Source of the DNA: Strigamia acuminata
Taxonomy: Eukaryota > Arthropoda > Chilopoda > Geophilomorpha > Linotaeniidae
Assembly (NCBI GenBank): GCA_949358305.1
Contig: OX442323.1
Coordinates: forward strand, 6,508,001-6,572,000
Direction of reading: 5' to 3'
DNA: 64,000 nucleotides
Part shown: positions 1-12,000 of the stretch, one piece after another
Position numbering within the stretch: position 1 is the first letter of the stretch
How the letters are laid out: the number at the start of each line of letters is the position of its first letter
Position numbers and translations under genes: made by a program
Notes under the pieces: generated by a model
Told to the model about the DNA's origin: nothing
Seen by the model: only the letters and a program-made list of their open reading frames with translations
Databases searched by the model: none

Positions 1-11
1 TTTTGTTTGAG

Positions 12-3000
12 CTGTGGAAAAAGTGACAATGACATTTCAACAGGATGTTACCTAGATTCAGTATCCAAACCAGATTTTTATGTAAATCCAGATACTGAAA
101 GCACACAGCAGGGAATTACATCTGGTATATGCACAGAAGGATGTCGGAATATTGATTCTACGATTCAATATGCTGGAATACAGTTCCAGAATGTTTGTTT
201 GTGTGCATACAAGCTAACTTACAAAGGTAAAGTCAATTTTCAGAATGGGGTTTTGCTGTTTTTTGCAAGATTCCAACTAGATTTCTCTTTTTCACTCAGA
301 TAAAATGAAAAAACAGCCTAAATGTACAGTGAATGATATCATTGGGCAAGAAGAGGTTGAAACTGAGATATATTTGATTAAAAAAATGCATTATGAGTCT
401 ATGTCTTTGGGTTGCACCGAGCGGAAAAATCCAGAAAAAAATGAAGTTTTATCTACAATTGAGTGCGATGTGAGTCCAGAAAACCCCAACTTGCAGTATA
501 CTTTTAATTTTGGTGAAGGTGGTTGGTCAAGCGCATTGAGCGAAGTGGTAGAAGCTAAAAATGAGTATTTTATCCCTGGAAACTACAAAGTATCAGCTGC
601 TGTCGTATATCCCAATGGCTCTGTAAGTGCCACAGTTTGAAACAATAATTTTGTGCTTATAAAATTTCGAAGTGGCTAGGTTCATGTCCGACGTGAACGT
701 ATTATTTTCATGACGCGCTGTGATTGGTTGAGATGCATTGAGATTCATTGATGAAAATACTCGGTTCAGTCTATGTTGCTTTAAACGAATAAGAGGTTAT
801 CGTATAACCCGCTTTAAGTCGCATGCTGATATAGTGCGAGTTTTACCCAGGCCCACCTTTACCATTGGGCTAACTGGGCTGCAGCCCAGGAGCGACGGGC
901 ACAGAAGGGCGCTGGGCACAGAAAAGTGCTGGGCAAGGGGTGCCTGAGTTTTATTAGCCCAGGACGCTGAAAAGTGTAAAGACGCATGTTGATAAACCTT
1001 GTCAAACGGACATAAATAGATCTCAATCAATCACAGCGTGTCATTAAAATAATACGTTCATGTCGGACATGAACATAGCCACTGCTACAAAATTTATATT
1101 TGTTTAGTATGAAGTTTTGTATACAACCCTTGAGGTGAAAATGAAATTACAAACTGAATCAAAGTTTGCAGTTGAATGCCCAAAACTAGTAGCACCTGAT
1201 GATTTAATGATATGTAATATCACTGCTTTCTATGGCACAAATATGGATTTGACAATTTCATCATCCGGAGAAGATTGTCCAAAGAATGAGATAAAATTCA
1301 GTTTGCCAGGTATTCGGTTTGGTATGTAGCTAATTATTGGAATAATTGATTGTTTTTGTGTAGACATCACAAAGGTCTCAGTGGGTTTGGCTTTTCCTGT
1401 GGCCAAACCAATCAATGTGGGAAGCCAAGCTTTGATTTCTGATGCTGCAGCTTATTATTACGTGCTTGCTAGCACGTTTGTAGCTACTGAGGGATTCATT
1501 TCAACTGTAAAAGTGTTTTTCTTTGCGTCTGGGAAGATCTGGTTGAAGGTTTGACATTTGGGAAGTGAGTGTTTGGTTGGTAATTTTGGTAATTTGATAA
1601 AATTAGGTGTTAAGACCCAAGTTTTCGACCCAATATTGCCCAAAAGCAGTGTCTTGCAAGGGATCTATTGAAGAGTATAAAGTTGTTAGTTCCAGTTCGC
1701 CTGCAGAGGTTGAAATTTCAGGAAAAGACGGGGAAAGCGTGACATATCGTATCTCTAATGGACTATTTGTTAAAACTGGTGATGTTTTGGGTTTTCAATT
1801 AGTGGGGTCTGGATCGCCATTGACGAGTCCCATTGGTTACAGGTAAAATTTAAATTTTACAATAAAGTATGGGGAATCAGAAGAGATAAGTGGTTATCAG
1901 GTCTTACTGCAATACCCTGCTGGATAAAACGAGCTATATTCTGAACCGATACAACGTTGACCTAATTCCAGCTGTATTACGCCTAACAGTGGACTGTGCT
2001 CTACTATGTGGAAAGGTAGTTCTGTGTCAAAGCATCACTTTTGACAATAAAACAAGTGTTGGTAATCGATCACAATGTCTGGAGTTCGATTACAATTCTG
2101 GTGTTTTGGGCTACTTTTTTGTGCCACTACATCAGTGATACGACTGGAAATAGGACAACGTTGTATCGGCTCAGAGTATGTGTCAGTCGTGGTCTGTGGG
2201 CTGACTTTCTTGAGAACCCAACCTTGCATTTGCATCGAGAACTGGGAAAACCTCAGAAAACTCAGTTGGAGGTGGGTGGTCGATGCTCTTTCCGTAGAAA
2301 CAGTACTACAGCCAGAACAGTGAGAGACACAACTGAGATTTCCAGACGGTCACCCATCCAAGTACTGACTTGGCTTGATGCCGTTAAACTTTTGTTATCA
2401 TGGAAACTGGTGGCCAACATGGTGAGCCGTTTGTTGCCTCCTTAAGCAAGTTGTCGTCTGTTCTGATTCCCTCTGAAAATGGCAATCAGGGGCAGGCCTT
2501 ACAACTGGGATTTTTTAAATTCATACAGAGACATAATTGATGGAGACTTATCCGATTTTACGCTAACAAAATCTGGGAGGTACGGAAAGAAACTCAATGT
2601 GCAGCATTTTGTGCAAGCAATTATAACCCCAAAATCAGAATTGGTTTATGGACATACATTTCCTCAAGAAGGTCTTTGCACACTTACTTTTGTGGTTCAA
2701 TCTAAGAGTCCAGCTGGAGACGTCAAGGAGATTAGTAAATCAGAAGGAATACTCATTGGGACTATGGATGAAGGTGATGGTTAAAGTGCAGGAAGAGACT
2801 AGGAGGGATAAAATTATTTTGTTTTATGCAGATTTTGAATTGGAATGTGATGAGTCTGCATCTGTTGGGGAATATATCTTTTTTAAAGTTGAAGCTTCAG
2901 AACCTAAAAAATTCAAAAACATTATTTGGAAACCTGGCGGTGAACTAAACGATGTTGTTCAGGCAATTACAAATAAAAGCGGTAAGAACTTTATTCCAGA

Positions 3001-6000
3001 AGGTGCATTCAATCTCAAAAGACGAAAGCCAATAGCACCTGCCGAAGAGATAAGTCACTTCTAGAAGTCAAAGAAGTGATTTCACTTTTGCTTAATCTTA
3101 ATCCTCTTATTTATTAAAAAGAAATGACTGAAGAAGGAAAAGCCGAAAGTCCCTTGGAAAGACTAGCGTATTTTAATTGTCGTTTTAATTGTCGTTTTAA
3201 TTGCCTGAAACAGAGCAGAAAATCCAGTTTTCTGCCCAGTAAATTTTCTGCTATGACGTCACTTCCTCTTACTTGGGCAGAAAATAGGGAGCAGAAAACC
3301 CCACAAGCCAATCAGATGATTTTCTGCCCAGTGATGTCATATTGACCTTTGTGCAAAATTTATGAAAAATGGCTTCCCGATCTAAAGTCAATAAGAAATT
3401 GTTTCAAATAATTTTGTTTTAAAAACCCACGTGCGTTTGATCGAAATCATCGAATACGAGTAAAAGTGCGCAGATTCGCATGAAAACTATGCACTGGCAA
3501 TCGGCAGAATACGGGCCGCATTCGATCAATCCAAAGCGGGTAAAAAGTACGTAGATTTGCGTGAAAACTATGCTCAGGCAATCGGCAGAATACGGGCCGC
3601 ATTTGATCAATTCGATGCGGCCCGTATTCTGTCGATTGCTAGTGCATAGTTTTCACGCGAATCTGTTTTTACCTGCATTCGATCAGTAGCACGTGATAAA
3701 CGATTTTTTTGAAACAAATTAATACATATTTCCACCTATACTTTTCTGCCAGATGGGACCCAACAGCAGAAAAGATAAATTTTCTGCCCTGAAAATTTTC
3801 TGCTGACAGAATTCAGTCGAGTGGGAACCTAGCATAAAGTGATCTGCATGTGAAATATAAGTTTCAAATCCTCGTATTTGAAGAAACGTCATATCCTGTT
3901 TGGAGAAGTCATTTCAGACGATTAAGTCAATTTGTCTTTTAAGGATTGAATGCACCTAAAGTTTTTACTAACTTAATGTTAAAATTTGTTTGAATATAAT
4001 TTTAGCTACAATTTTTACACACAAATTCAAATATCTTAGACCAGGAATATTTTCTGTTTTTGTAACTATGGAAAGCTTGAGCAAAAATGTGACTCATGAT
4101 TGTATGTTGCAAGTGTGGTTGACTTTTATAGAACCAGAATGGAGTCTTACCTCTAATTCTCCTCAAGTGGCCCCAAGTAAGTGATGGAGTTAATGCATAA
4201 AGAAAAAAAAGTAATTTCTTTTGTTTTTAAATCTTAGATAACATCACATTAGTTTTGAAGTATCTAGGAAAGGAAAATATTCAAAGTTTTGGATTAATAA
4301 ACACAACATGGCTTTGGGGAGATGAGTCAGTGCCAGTTAGTTTTAGACTGGACAAAAATCCTTTCTTGCTAACTCATCACTATGACAATCAGGGAGAATA
4401 TAATGTTTCAGTCAGGTTGTCTAATCAGGCTAGTACCCTGAAATTAAAACAAAAGGTGAGAAATTTGATTCGCAAAAATATTTTAGCACATCTTTTGAGT
4501 TTTAACTTTGCTTTAGGTTGCAATGTTGGACGAAATGATACTGAAAGTAACTGCTACGTATTATCTTGTAACTGAATCAAGATATGAACCGGGATCCGGG
4601 TCTGATAGCAACATGTTCCGGAAGGATTCGAAGATAAAATTTACACTTCTCTGTATGGGTGAGCAGATTTACAGTTCAGTTTTTGTTTTGTTGGAGAAGT
4701 TTTTGTCATAGTGGCTAATAGAGAGGTTCTGCCAGGTGTTAGACGGGAACGGCTGACGTCTGGAAAGCCGAAACGTCATCACTTTTTGTGCTGACGTCAT
4801 GGGGCGGAGCTAAGCTTCAAGTTGCGCGCGCGTCTGCAACGTGTAATGGCGTGTAATGTCTCTTGAGAATGCCGTAACCTCAAACTTTCGACACCGCTCG
4901 TAAATGATTTTTTCCTTTACCTTTTTTGGAGTGGATACTGTCGGTAGCAAATAACTTATTGTATGTAAATGGCTTGCCGCTATAGCGCAGTTCGGCCAGA
5001 CTGCCGGTAAACCCTGTTTCTATCGGTCAGCAGTCATTTGAAATTGTTACATATCAGTTGCATACCCTACCGGCAGTAATATCTGCATTGTTTTTAGCTC
5101 GGGGGTCCCATGTAAGCACGGATCCTGATTGGGTCAATTGGTTCAACTGCCTTCTAAGGATGTTCACTGTAATCAAATTTTTGTTTTATTATCAGGAGCA
5201 ACTCCAACCGACATTAAAAGTTATGTTATTCAGTGGGCGAATGGTTCTAAAACAGACATAAATTCGAAGGAAGCTTGGCCAGCCGAGCATTATGAGGATT
5301 TCAATACGGTGAATGACTGCAGATTGTGAATGCATAATGCAGTGGTTCCCAAACTTTTTGATTCACGGCGCCCATGTAGGTGGTCATAGTGCCCCTGTAG
5401 GTCAGTCACGGTGCCCCTGCATGCCCCTGGTGCACAGTTTGGGAGCCACTAGCACAATGCGAAAAGTTTACTGATTAATCGCAGTCTTCTGTGATTTTTA
5501 GGTCGGCAATTACACAATAACATTCGTTGCTACGCCAAAAGTAGGACCGGCAAGTAGCAGCACTGTAGATTTAATTATTATGGATACAGATTGGAATTTC
5601 AATATATTTTTACGCGATTATTTTATTGATACCAATGTGAGAGAACCAAGAAAGTTAATGGTATGAAGAAAGAAATGATCTTTGTTGACCTTAACTTAAC
5701 ACTTGCTTATTGATTACAGTTGCATTCAACTGTACCCTCTTCATGTGTAATAGTTGATTTTGCAGACAACAGTACTCTTGAAATGTACGGCGTCAAGAGT
5801 ATTTGCGAGAAGTTACAAAGCGAAAACCCCATGTTTAGTAATGCCATATGGATCCAAACTTCATCAGCTTCATTTCCTATGAACGTATCTCACACATACG
5901 ATGAGATCAACAACTATAATGTTTCATTATATGGATTCACCGAGAAAGCTTCAAGAATAACGAGCGAAATGATCTTTATCAATTTCTACCCTTTTAGACC

Positions 6001-9000
6001 TAAACCTGAAGTGTGGATTCTGGTCAACTCCACTCAATTTCTTTCTCCAATAACAATCAAAAGGTCAGACGACAGACAAATAGAAACTGGAGCAACTATT
6101 GCATACAATGACAGTTTTTCTCTTGATGTACGGTATGTCCCAAATTCTGCAAGATGAAGCTACATATATATCATTACAAAATATTTAGTATATGTATAGA
6201 GGGTGTCTCAATAAATGTATGGGTTAGACCAGGGCCGGCGCGACATAAACAATTTTTTCAACAAAATTTTTTTTATTGTTCTGTGACTGATATGGTCTTC
6301 GCCAGTGCAATCAGGGGACTGAAGACACTGGTTTGGGACGCATACTCACGTAAATAACAGAAGATCCCCATAATATTGGTTGGTTGGCCTTTATTAATGT
6401 TGTCTAGGGGTATGGGGAATCTCGTTACTCGTTGCGGGGGTGCCATGAAGGCATGCCGCACCGGCAACCGACCCGTCACACACTGAGTGTGAGCCCAATG
6501 GGTGACGTGGTTGGTTCGACTAAACATTCGTGTCGTACTCACCTACAACCTGCGTATCCGCTCATGGAGGCTACACTATGGAATCTGCCTTAGCACTGAG
6601 TATCAACGTGGTGAATGGTGAGGAGTACTTAGTCCAACCCGGGACACGTCCTGTTCCTTTGATGAATACCTTCTCCTCCTCTGCAACTGTACACACGTCC
6701 TTCTCAGTTTGTGTCCAGTGCTACTCTCTCCACTCCTCACCACACCACTCTACTCCCTCCTCCCCCAGGCTAGGTCAATCACCCACAAAGGGGATGACCT
6801 CTGGGACCATATGGCGGTGTGTGGCAGTGCCACAGGTCACCCAGGTGGCCAAGCGGTCACAGTTCAAAAGGGCGGTGTATGCCTTGCTCAGGTGGAAATA
6901 TGTATCGCACCAGCCCTGATGGATACACATATATGCAATATATTGCAAAACTATCGCCAAACTGCAGTCACTTCAAAGAGTAATCTCACAGGCCTAACGA
7001 GCACTGTCTGGTCCATACAGAGAACACTGTAGATTTATTGAGACACCGTATGCACATGTTGTACTAAATTTTGTTCTTAGATTTGATTGGACTATATGGG
7101 CAGTCGATGAGGACGATGGTGTTATGGATTTGAAAGACAAGAATTGGTTGGAAGGTTATGATGAACCAACAAATAAATCATACTTATACTTGAAGGCAAA
7201 ACTCTTGCCTTATGGGCTGTATAAAGTTGTTTATAACTATTCAGTTGTTAAAGGTTTGTAGGCACAAGATTCATCTTTTACACATAGTTAATACTTGTTT
7301 TCTGTATTTGTTTTATTAGTAGGTGGGAAAGATTTGGGATGTCCACTTTCTGTAAACGCATATACATATTTAAGAGTTATTAGTTCTGACTTGGTACCTG
7401 TGATCATCAATAATGCTGTGCGATACATTGAAAGGAGCTATGGCCAAATGATATACCTAAATCCTATGGAGTTATCTGTTGATCCTGATGGTGAAGCTGG
7501 CGTAAGTTCAAATTGAAGTCTGTTTATTGAGAAAGTCACATCTGCTTGATATCATTTCAGAACTTTTCAGTTGTTTGGATATGTAGAGAAACATCTGAAA
7601 GATTTGATAATTTCAATGATAATAAAATACAAGAAGTTCCTGAACCTGGTGTGGAAAATTCAGCGAGCGGCGGTGGCTGTTTTGGAAGTGGACCGGGTGT
7701 CGTGAATGTAAATGAGGGCTTGTGGGAATTCAATACTTCAAGTTTAATTAGCAAGAAGATGAAAATTTCAATACTAATCAGAGTAGCGAAAGGAGCTAGA
7801 TCTGCTGTCGCAATTTTGGATGTCAAAGTTGTGCCGCATATCATTCCAGTTTTGGATTTAAGGTACATTATCTTTTTAACTTCTATTTCATAAGCGTATC
7901 ACTTCTTCAATGGTTTGTAATTCACTGAAGCCGAAAGGCCTTTGGAAAGACTAGCGTATTTTAATTGTCATTCATTAGAGAGTTTGCGGGATGCATTTTT
8001 CACCCTTACACTTAAAGACTATACGGTATAAAATAGTGTAAGGGAAAAATGATACTCCCTCTGTCCCAAATTATGGTATACATTTCTCTAAAAAATTCTC
8101 GATTATCGTTAGTTTTGTATAATTTTAAGATATTTTAACTGAATAACCTTTCAAATTAAGTGGACTTCCTGATCACTAAGTGGCATTATGGGTAATTAGT
8201 GTATCGTTCCATTATTGCTGAGTTGAATTTTCCCAAAATGGACTCAAATTTAAATGGCACCTGTTGTGCTTAAAGTAAAGTGAAAATGAATTCGAAAAAT
8301 GGCTGTTTCCAAAGAAAAATGACAAAATAGAATAAATTAACTGATAATCAGCGAAATTGTATACAACAGCTGTAGCTGAAACAAAGCATTGTTAGGAATA
8401 AGGCACCATTAATGAAATTTGCAGGCAAATTGAAATTACTCCACTAACTATTTTACAAATTTGGTGAGAAGTTAAAAAACAATACAACGAAGGACATATT
8501 CCTGCCAAAAGATAAACATAACAATGTATTTTTGACATTGCAATGTTGTATGGAGTCAGGGATGATAGCAAAAAATGGCAACAATTACAAAATTCACAAA
8601 TTCAGAGCAATCATTACAAGTTATTGTTATGGAGTATTATTTATTGTTATTGTTTACTCTTTATTTTTTATTGTTATTATTTACTCCATATTATTTATTG
8701 TTTACTTAATTTATATTAATTTTGCATTTTTATAATGATAAAAATCAAATAAAACCTGAAATGTATACCATAATTTGGGACAAAAATAATAGTACAAATG
8801 TATACCATAATTTGGGACAGAGGGAGTAAAATAAGTTTTTGCGGGCTGCACTTTTCCCTTATCACTACACTATTTCAGCCAAGTACTGACAGTTAGTAAT
8901 TTTGGGCCTAAAAATTCAATTTGGGGGCGTAAATGTGCAAATTTCTGCATAAAATTCCATTATTATGCCTATAAAGTATAGTTTTGGGCCTAAAATTTAA

Positions 9001-12000
9001 TTTTGGGCCTCACTTATCATTCAATCTATGTACCTATGACTGTGATGTGTTTGATCGGGATAACAAAGTAATCGCCATTTGCAATGGGCTGAGCTAACAA
9101 TATAGTGTTCTCAATTCTGATTGGCTGAGCTATATTTTAATTTAGTGTTGAAAACGATATACTAAATATTTTCCCCTTACTATATGGCACTAAAATAGTG
9201 TAACGTGGCACAAAATAAGAGAAAAATGCATCCCGCAAACTCTATTGCCTGTGCTGTTGGAAGTACAGTCGTGGACAAAAATAATTCCCTTCAGTTTAGC
9301 TGTTTTAAGTTTATCTATCATTATTTGCTGGGTCTACCCACTCGTATGTTGCTGTGTTCTTAAATTTTGGGACTAACTGGCAATAATTTATTATCAGATG
9401 TGCTGTGCCCAAGCTTTGTTTAAAAATTGGCAATGTCCGTAACTTACTCAATCCGGAGCTTCGTCTAGCAATGATTGGTGAATGCACAGAAGACTGTCCA
9501 CCCAATTTGCAGTACAAGTGGATATTTTCATCAGAGCCTCAACCAATTGCTGGTGATACAAAGGAAGCAGAATTGATTGGTTTGATGAAATAATTTTTAG
9601 GTGTTTGTTGCAAATGAAAATCTGTGTAATTTTTGCAGGCTGGAATAAGGAAATGATGGCTCTCTCAAAGGAGTACATCAAAAAGCAGACTAAATTTCGA
9701 ATTACATTTGCGGTTTTTAATGCAGAGAAGACATTAGCTTCATCAGCAATGGATTTTGAAGTGGACAAGGCCCCTGAAATTGGAGTTTGTAAATTGATGG
9801 ATCATGACAACAAACGTGCACTGTTAGATTTGTACACAGTTGTTTGCCAGGATTGGGTTGATCCTGATGATAAAGGAATTAAATCGTACAAAGCTTACTG
9901 TAAGTCCATTTGTCTAGAACAGGGGTTCCCAAACTTTTTAGCATCGCAACCCATTTTTAAGCAAGGCGATCTTCCGCGCCCCACTTCATCTACCGGTGCA
10001 TTAAATTTTTCAAAAATGAACTACTAAAAAGAAAAAAAATAAATTTTACGTAAAATTTTACATAAGTTTGCAAAAAATAATTTCAGTGCACTATTCTAGG
10101 GGGGGCGTCATGTCAACAAGTTTGTTAGATTGTTACAATTGTGCCGTTGCGCCCCACCAAAAATCAGCTCGCGCCTCACAGTTTGGGAAATGTTGGTCTA
10201 GAACAGGGGTTGGCAACCTGCGGCTCTTTCGATGTCAAGATACCTATATACCTAATCCTAATCTTAATCCTAAATTGTAACTTTTGGCTTTTTCGTCTCA
10301 AAAGGTTGCCGATCCCTGGTCTAGAACATTTGTATGAAAATTACGACGTAACATTTTGTTTTTAGCAATCGATGAGAATAATCAGATAAATATTTTGTTG
10401 ACTACTTTTGACGAAACTTTTGATTTGGTTTTAAAACCTGGTAAATTAAAGTTATTTGTTGCAATATCTGATACAACTAGAGCATATTCAACAGTACCAA
10501 TTGGCATTGTAGAGGTAAAAAGCCAATAAAGTAGAACCTCAATTATCGAACACCGGTCATACGAACGTTTGATTATCCAAACAGGTTTTTTTTAATCGAT
10601 TTTTAATGTTTTTTGATAATTTCTATCCAACTTTGGTCGGTTTTAATACTTTTTAACAATAGTTTAATGACTTTATTTTCATATGCAGTACAGTTTGTGT
10701 ACAAACCTAATGTTCAAGTATCGAGTAGTTCGGATAATTGAGGTTCTGCCAATATAGTGAATTAATATGCAATCAAATAATCATTTTGTAGGTTAAAGCA
10801 CCAACACGGGAAGAATTTGAGGCGTATGTTGCACCATCGCTTCTGTACTTTAGACTGACTGGAAATCAGCTTCAGTTAATGCAAGCTATTCAAGTTATTG
10901 AAGTTCTTTTGACATACTATGGCATAAACAGACCTGACATGGTAACTGAGAGTATTGCCCATGCAAAATTGACTGAAGTAAACATATATTAATACAAATG
11001 ATATAAATACCATATTAATGTCATTTTTGTCCAAAGGCTAACATAGATTTTCTAAAAGATTTGGGCAATATGACTTTTAACTCAATGGATGATTTAGAAG
11101 TAATAGCAAATACAGCTGCTTGTATAGTTGGTGATGGATATAATGTTGATAAAACAGGAAGGGTGAGATTCCGAATAAAATGATGATACATTTTGTAGTT
11201 TTTATCCTTCTGTTTGGTTTGCTTTTCAGAAAATTGCTGCTAATCTAATGAAAGATTTGGATAAGATTTTTAATGATGCCACTCATGAGGCAGCAACTTT
11301 TAGAACTCCATACCATGCAGAGAACTACTTGACAAATGTGTTTTCAGTATTAGGTGGAGTAGCCATGGTGAGTTACTTGGGTGGGATGAATTCGCTGCAT
11401 TGTAAACTATACTCGAGTTGCACTCAAAAAGGCACCTCACAATGTGTACTCCCATTGGTCGAGCCAGTTTACTGGTGTAGTGATCCGAAAAGTAGACCCA
11501 AACATCAGAATTGCATTAGAATGTACAGACATTGCAATCGATTGCCTTGGCAACGGCCTAAAATTCAAACTTCCAGACGATGTAAGCAATAAACACAACA
11601 AACATGAGTTTGACATTTTTTAATGTGTAAAATTTCATTTTAATGGTGGAAATAACATTTTTTATTAAATAAAATCAAAATAACATTAACTAAACTAGTC
11701 ATAACAATCACAACAATAAATAAAAAACAAAACTACTTCTTCTAGTAGTAGTATACAGTCTGCAGTTAGTAGTAAACTGGCTCGACCAATGGGAGTACAC
11801 ATTGTGAGGTGCCTTTTTGAGTGCAACTCGAGTATAGCCTTTATAATTGCAGAAATACGGGTACAGTCAAAACTCTTTATAATGAATCGCAAGGGACCCG
11901 AAAAATCGATTTGTTGTAATGAGAATTTGTTATATCGAAATTTTTTAACATGGTGTTCTATGGCCAGCCAACCGAACCAGCCATTTTTAGGTATTCGTTA

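Larger units (their letters stand above)
12..5660 (+). other. Polycystin segment 1: WSC-like domain and PKD repeats (exons 1-12)
   Basis: Exons: 12-226, 300-622, 1108-1309, 1364-1548, 1607-1842, 2529-2773, 2832-2981, 4006-4176, 4238-4455, 4517-4658, 5196-5308, 5502-5660. Exon 1 encodes a Cys-rich stretch (GCYLDS, then ITSGICTEGC, YAGIQFQNVCLCAY) that fits a WSC carbohydrate-binding domain, as in polycystin-1. Later exons carry PKD-type beta-sandwich signatures: FNFGEGG followed by PGNYKVSAAV; WLWGDES followed by HHYDNQGEYNVSVRL; and IQWANGS followed by VGNYTITFVA. These domains are extracellular and thought to be mechanical or adhesive. Splicing 1842 to 2529 keeps the frame (AG + A = Arg) and skips a 686-bp intron with inserted elements. 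Confidence 0.8.
5720..10514 (+). other. Polycystin segment 2: REJ module (exons 13-19)
   Basis: Exons: 5720-6132, 7081-7253, 7320-7501, 7561-7862, 9398-9579, 9639-9899, 10366-10514. Family landmarks are a Trp-containing strand (FDWTIWAVDED), YLYLKAKLLPYGLYKV, the LNP...SVDPDGEAG motif, and VVCQDWVDPDDKGIKSYKAY. These are typical of the receptor-for-egg-jelly module between the PKD repeats and the GAIN domain. All junctions keep one frame. Three introns here are greatly enlarged by TIR elements: 6133-7080, 7863-9397 and 9900-10365. Confidence 0.8.
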
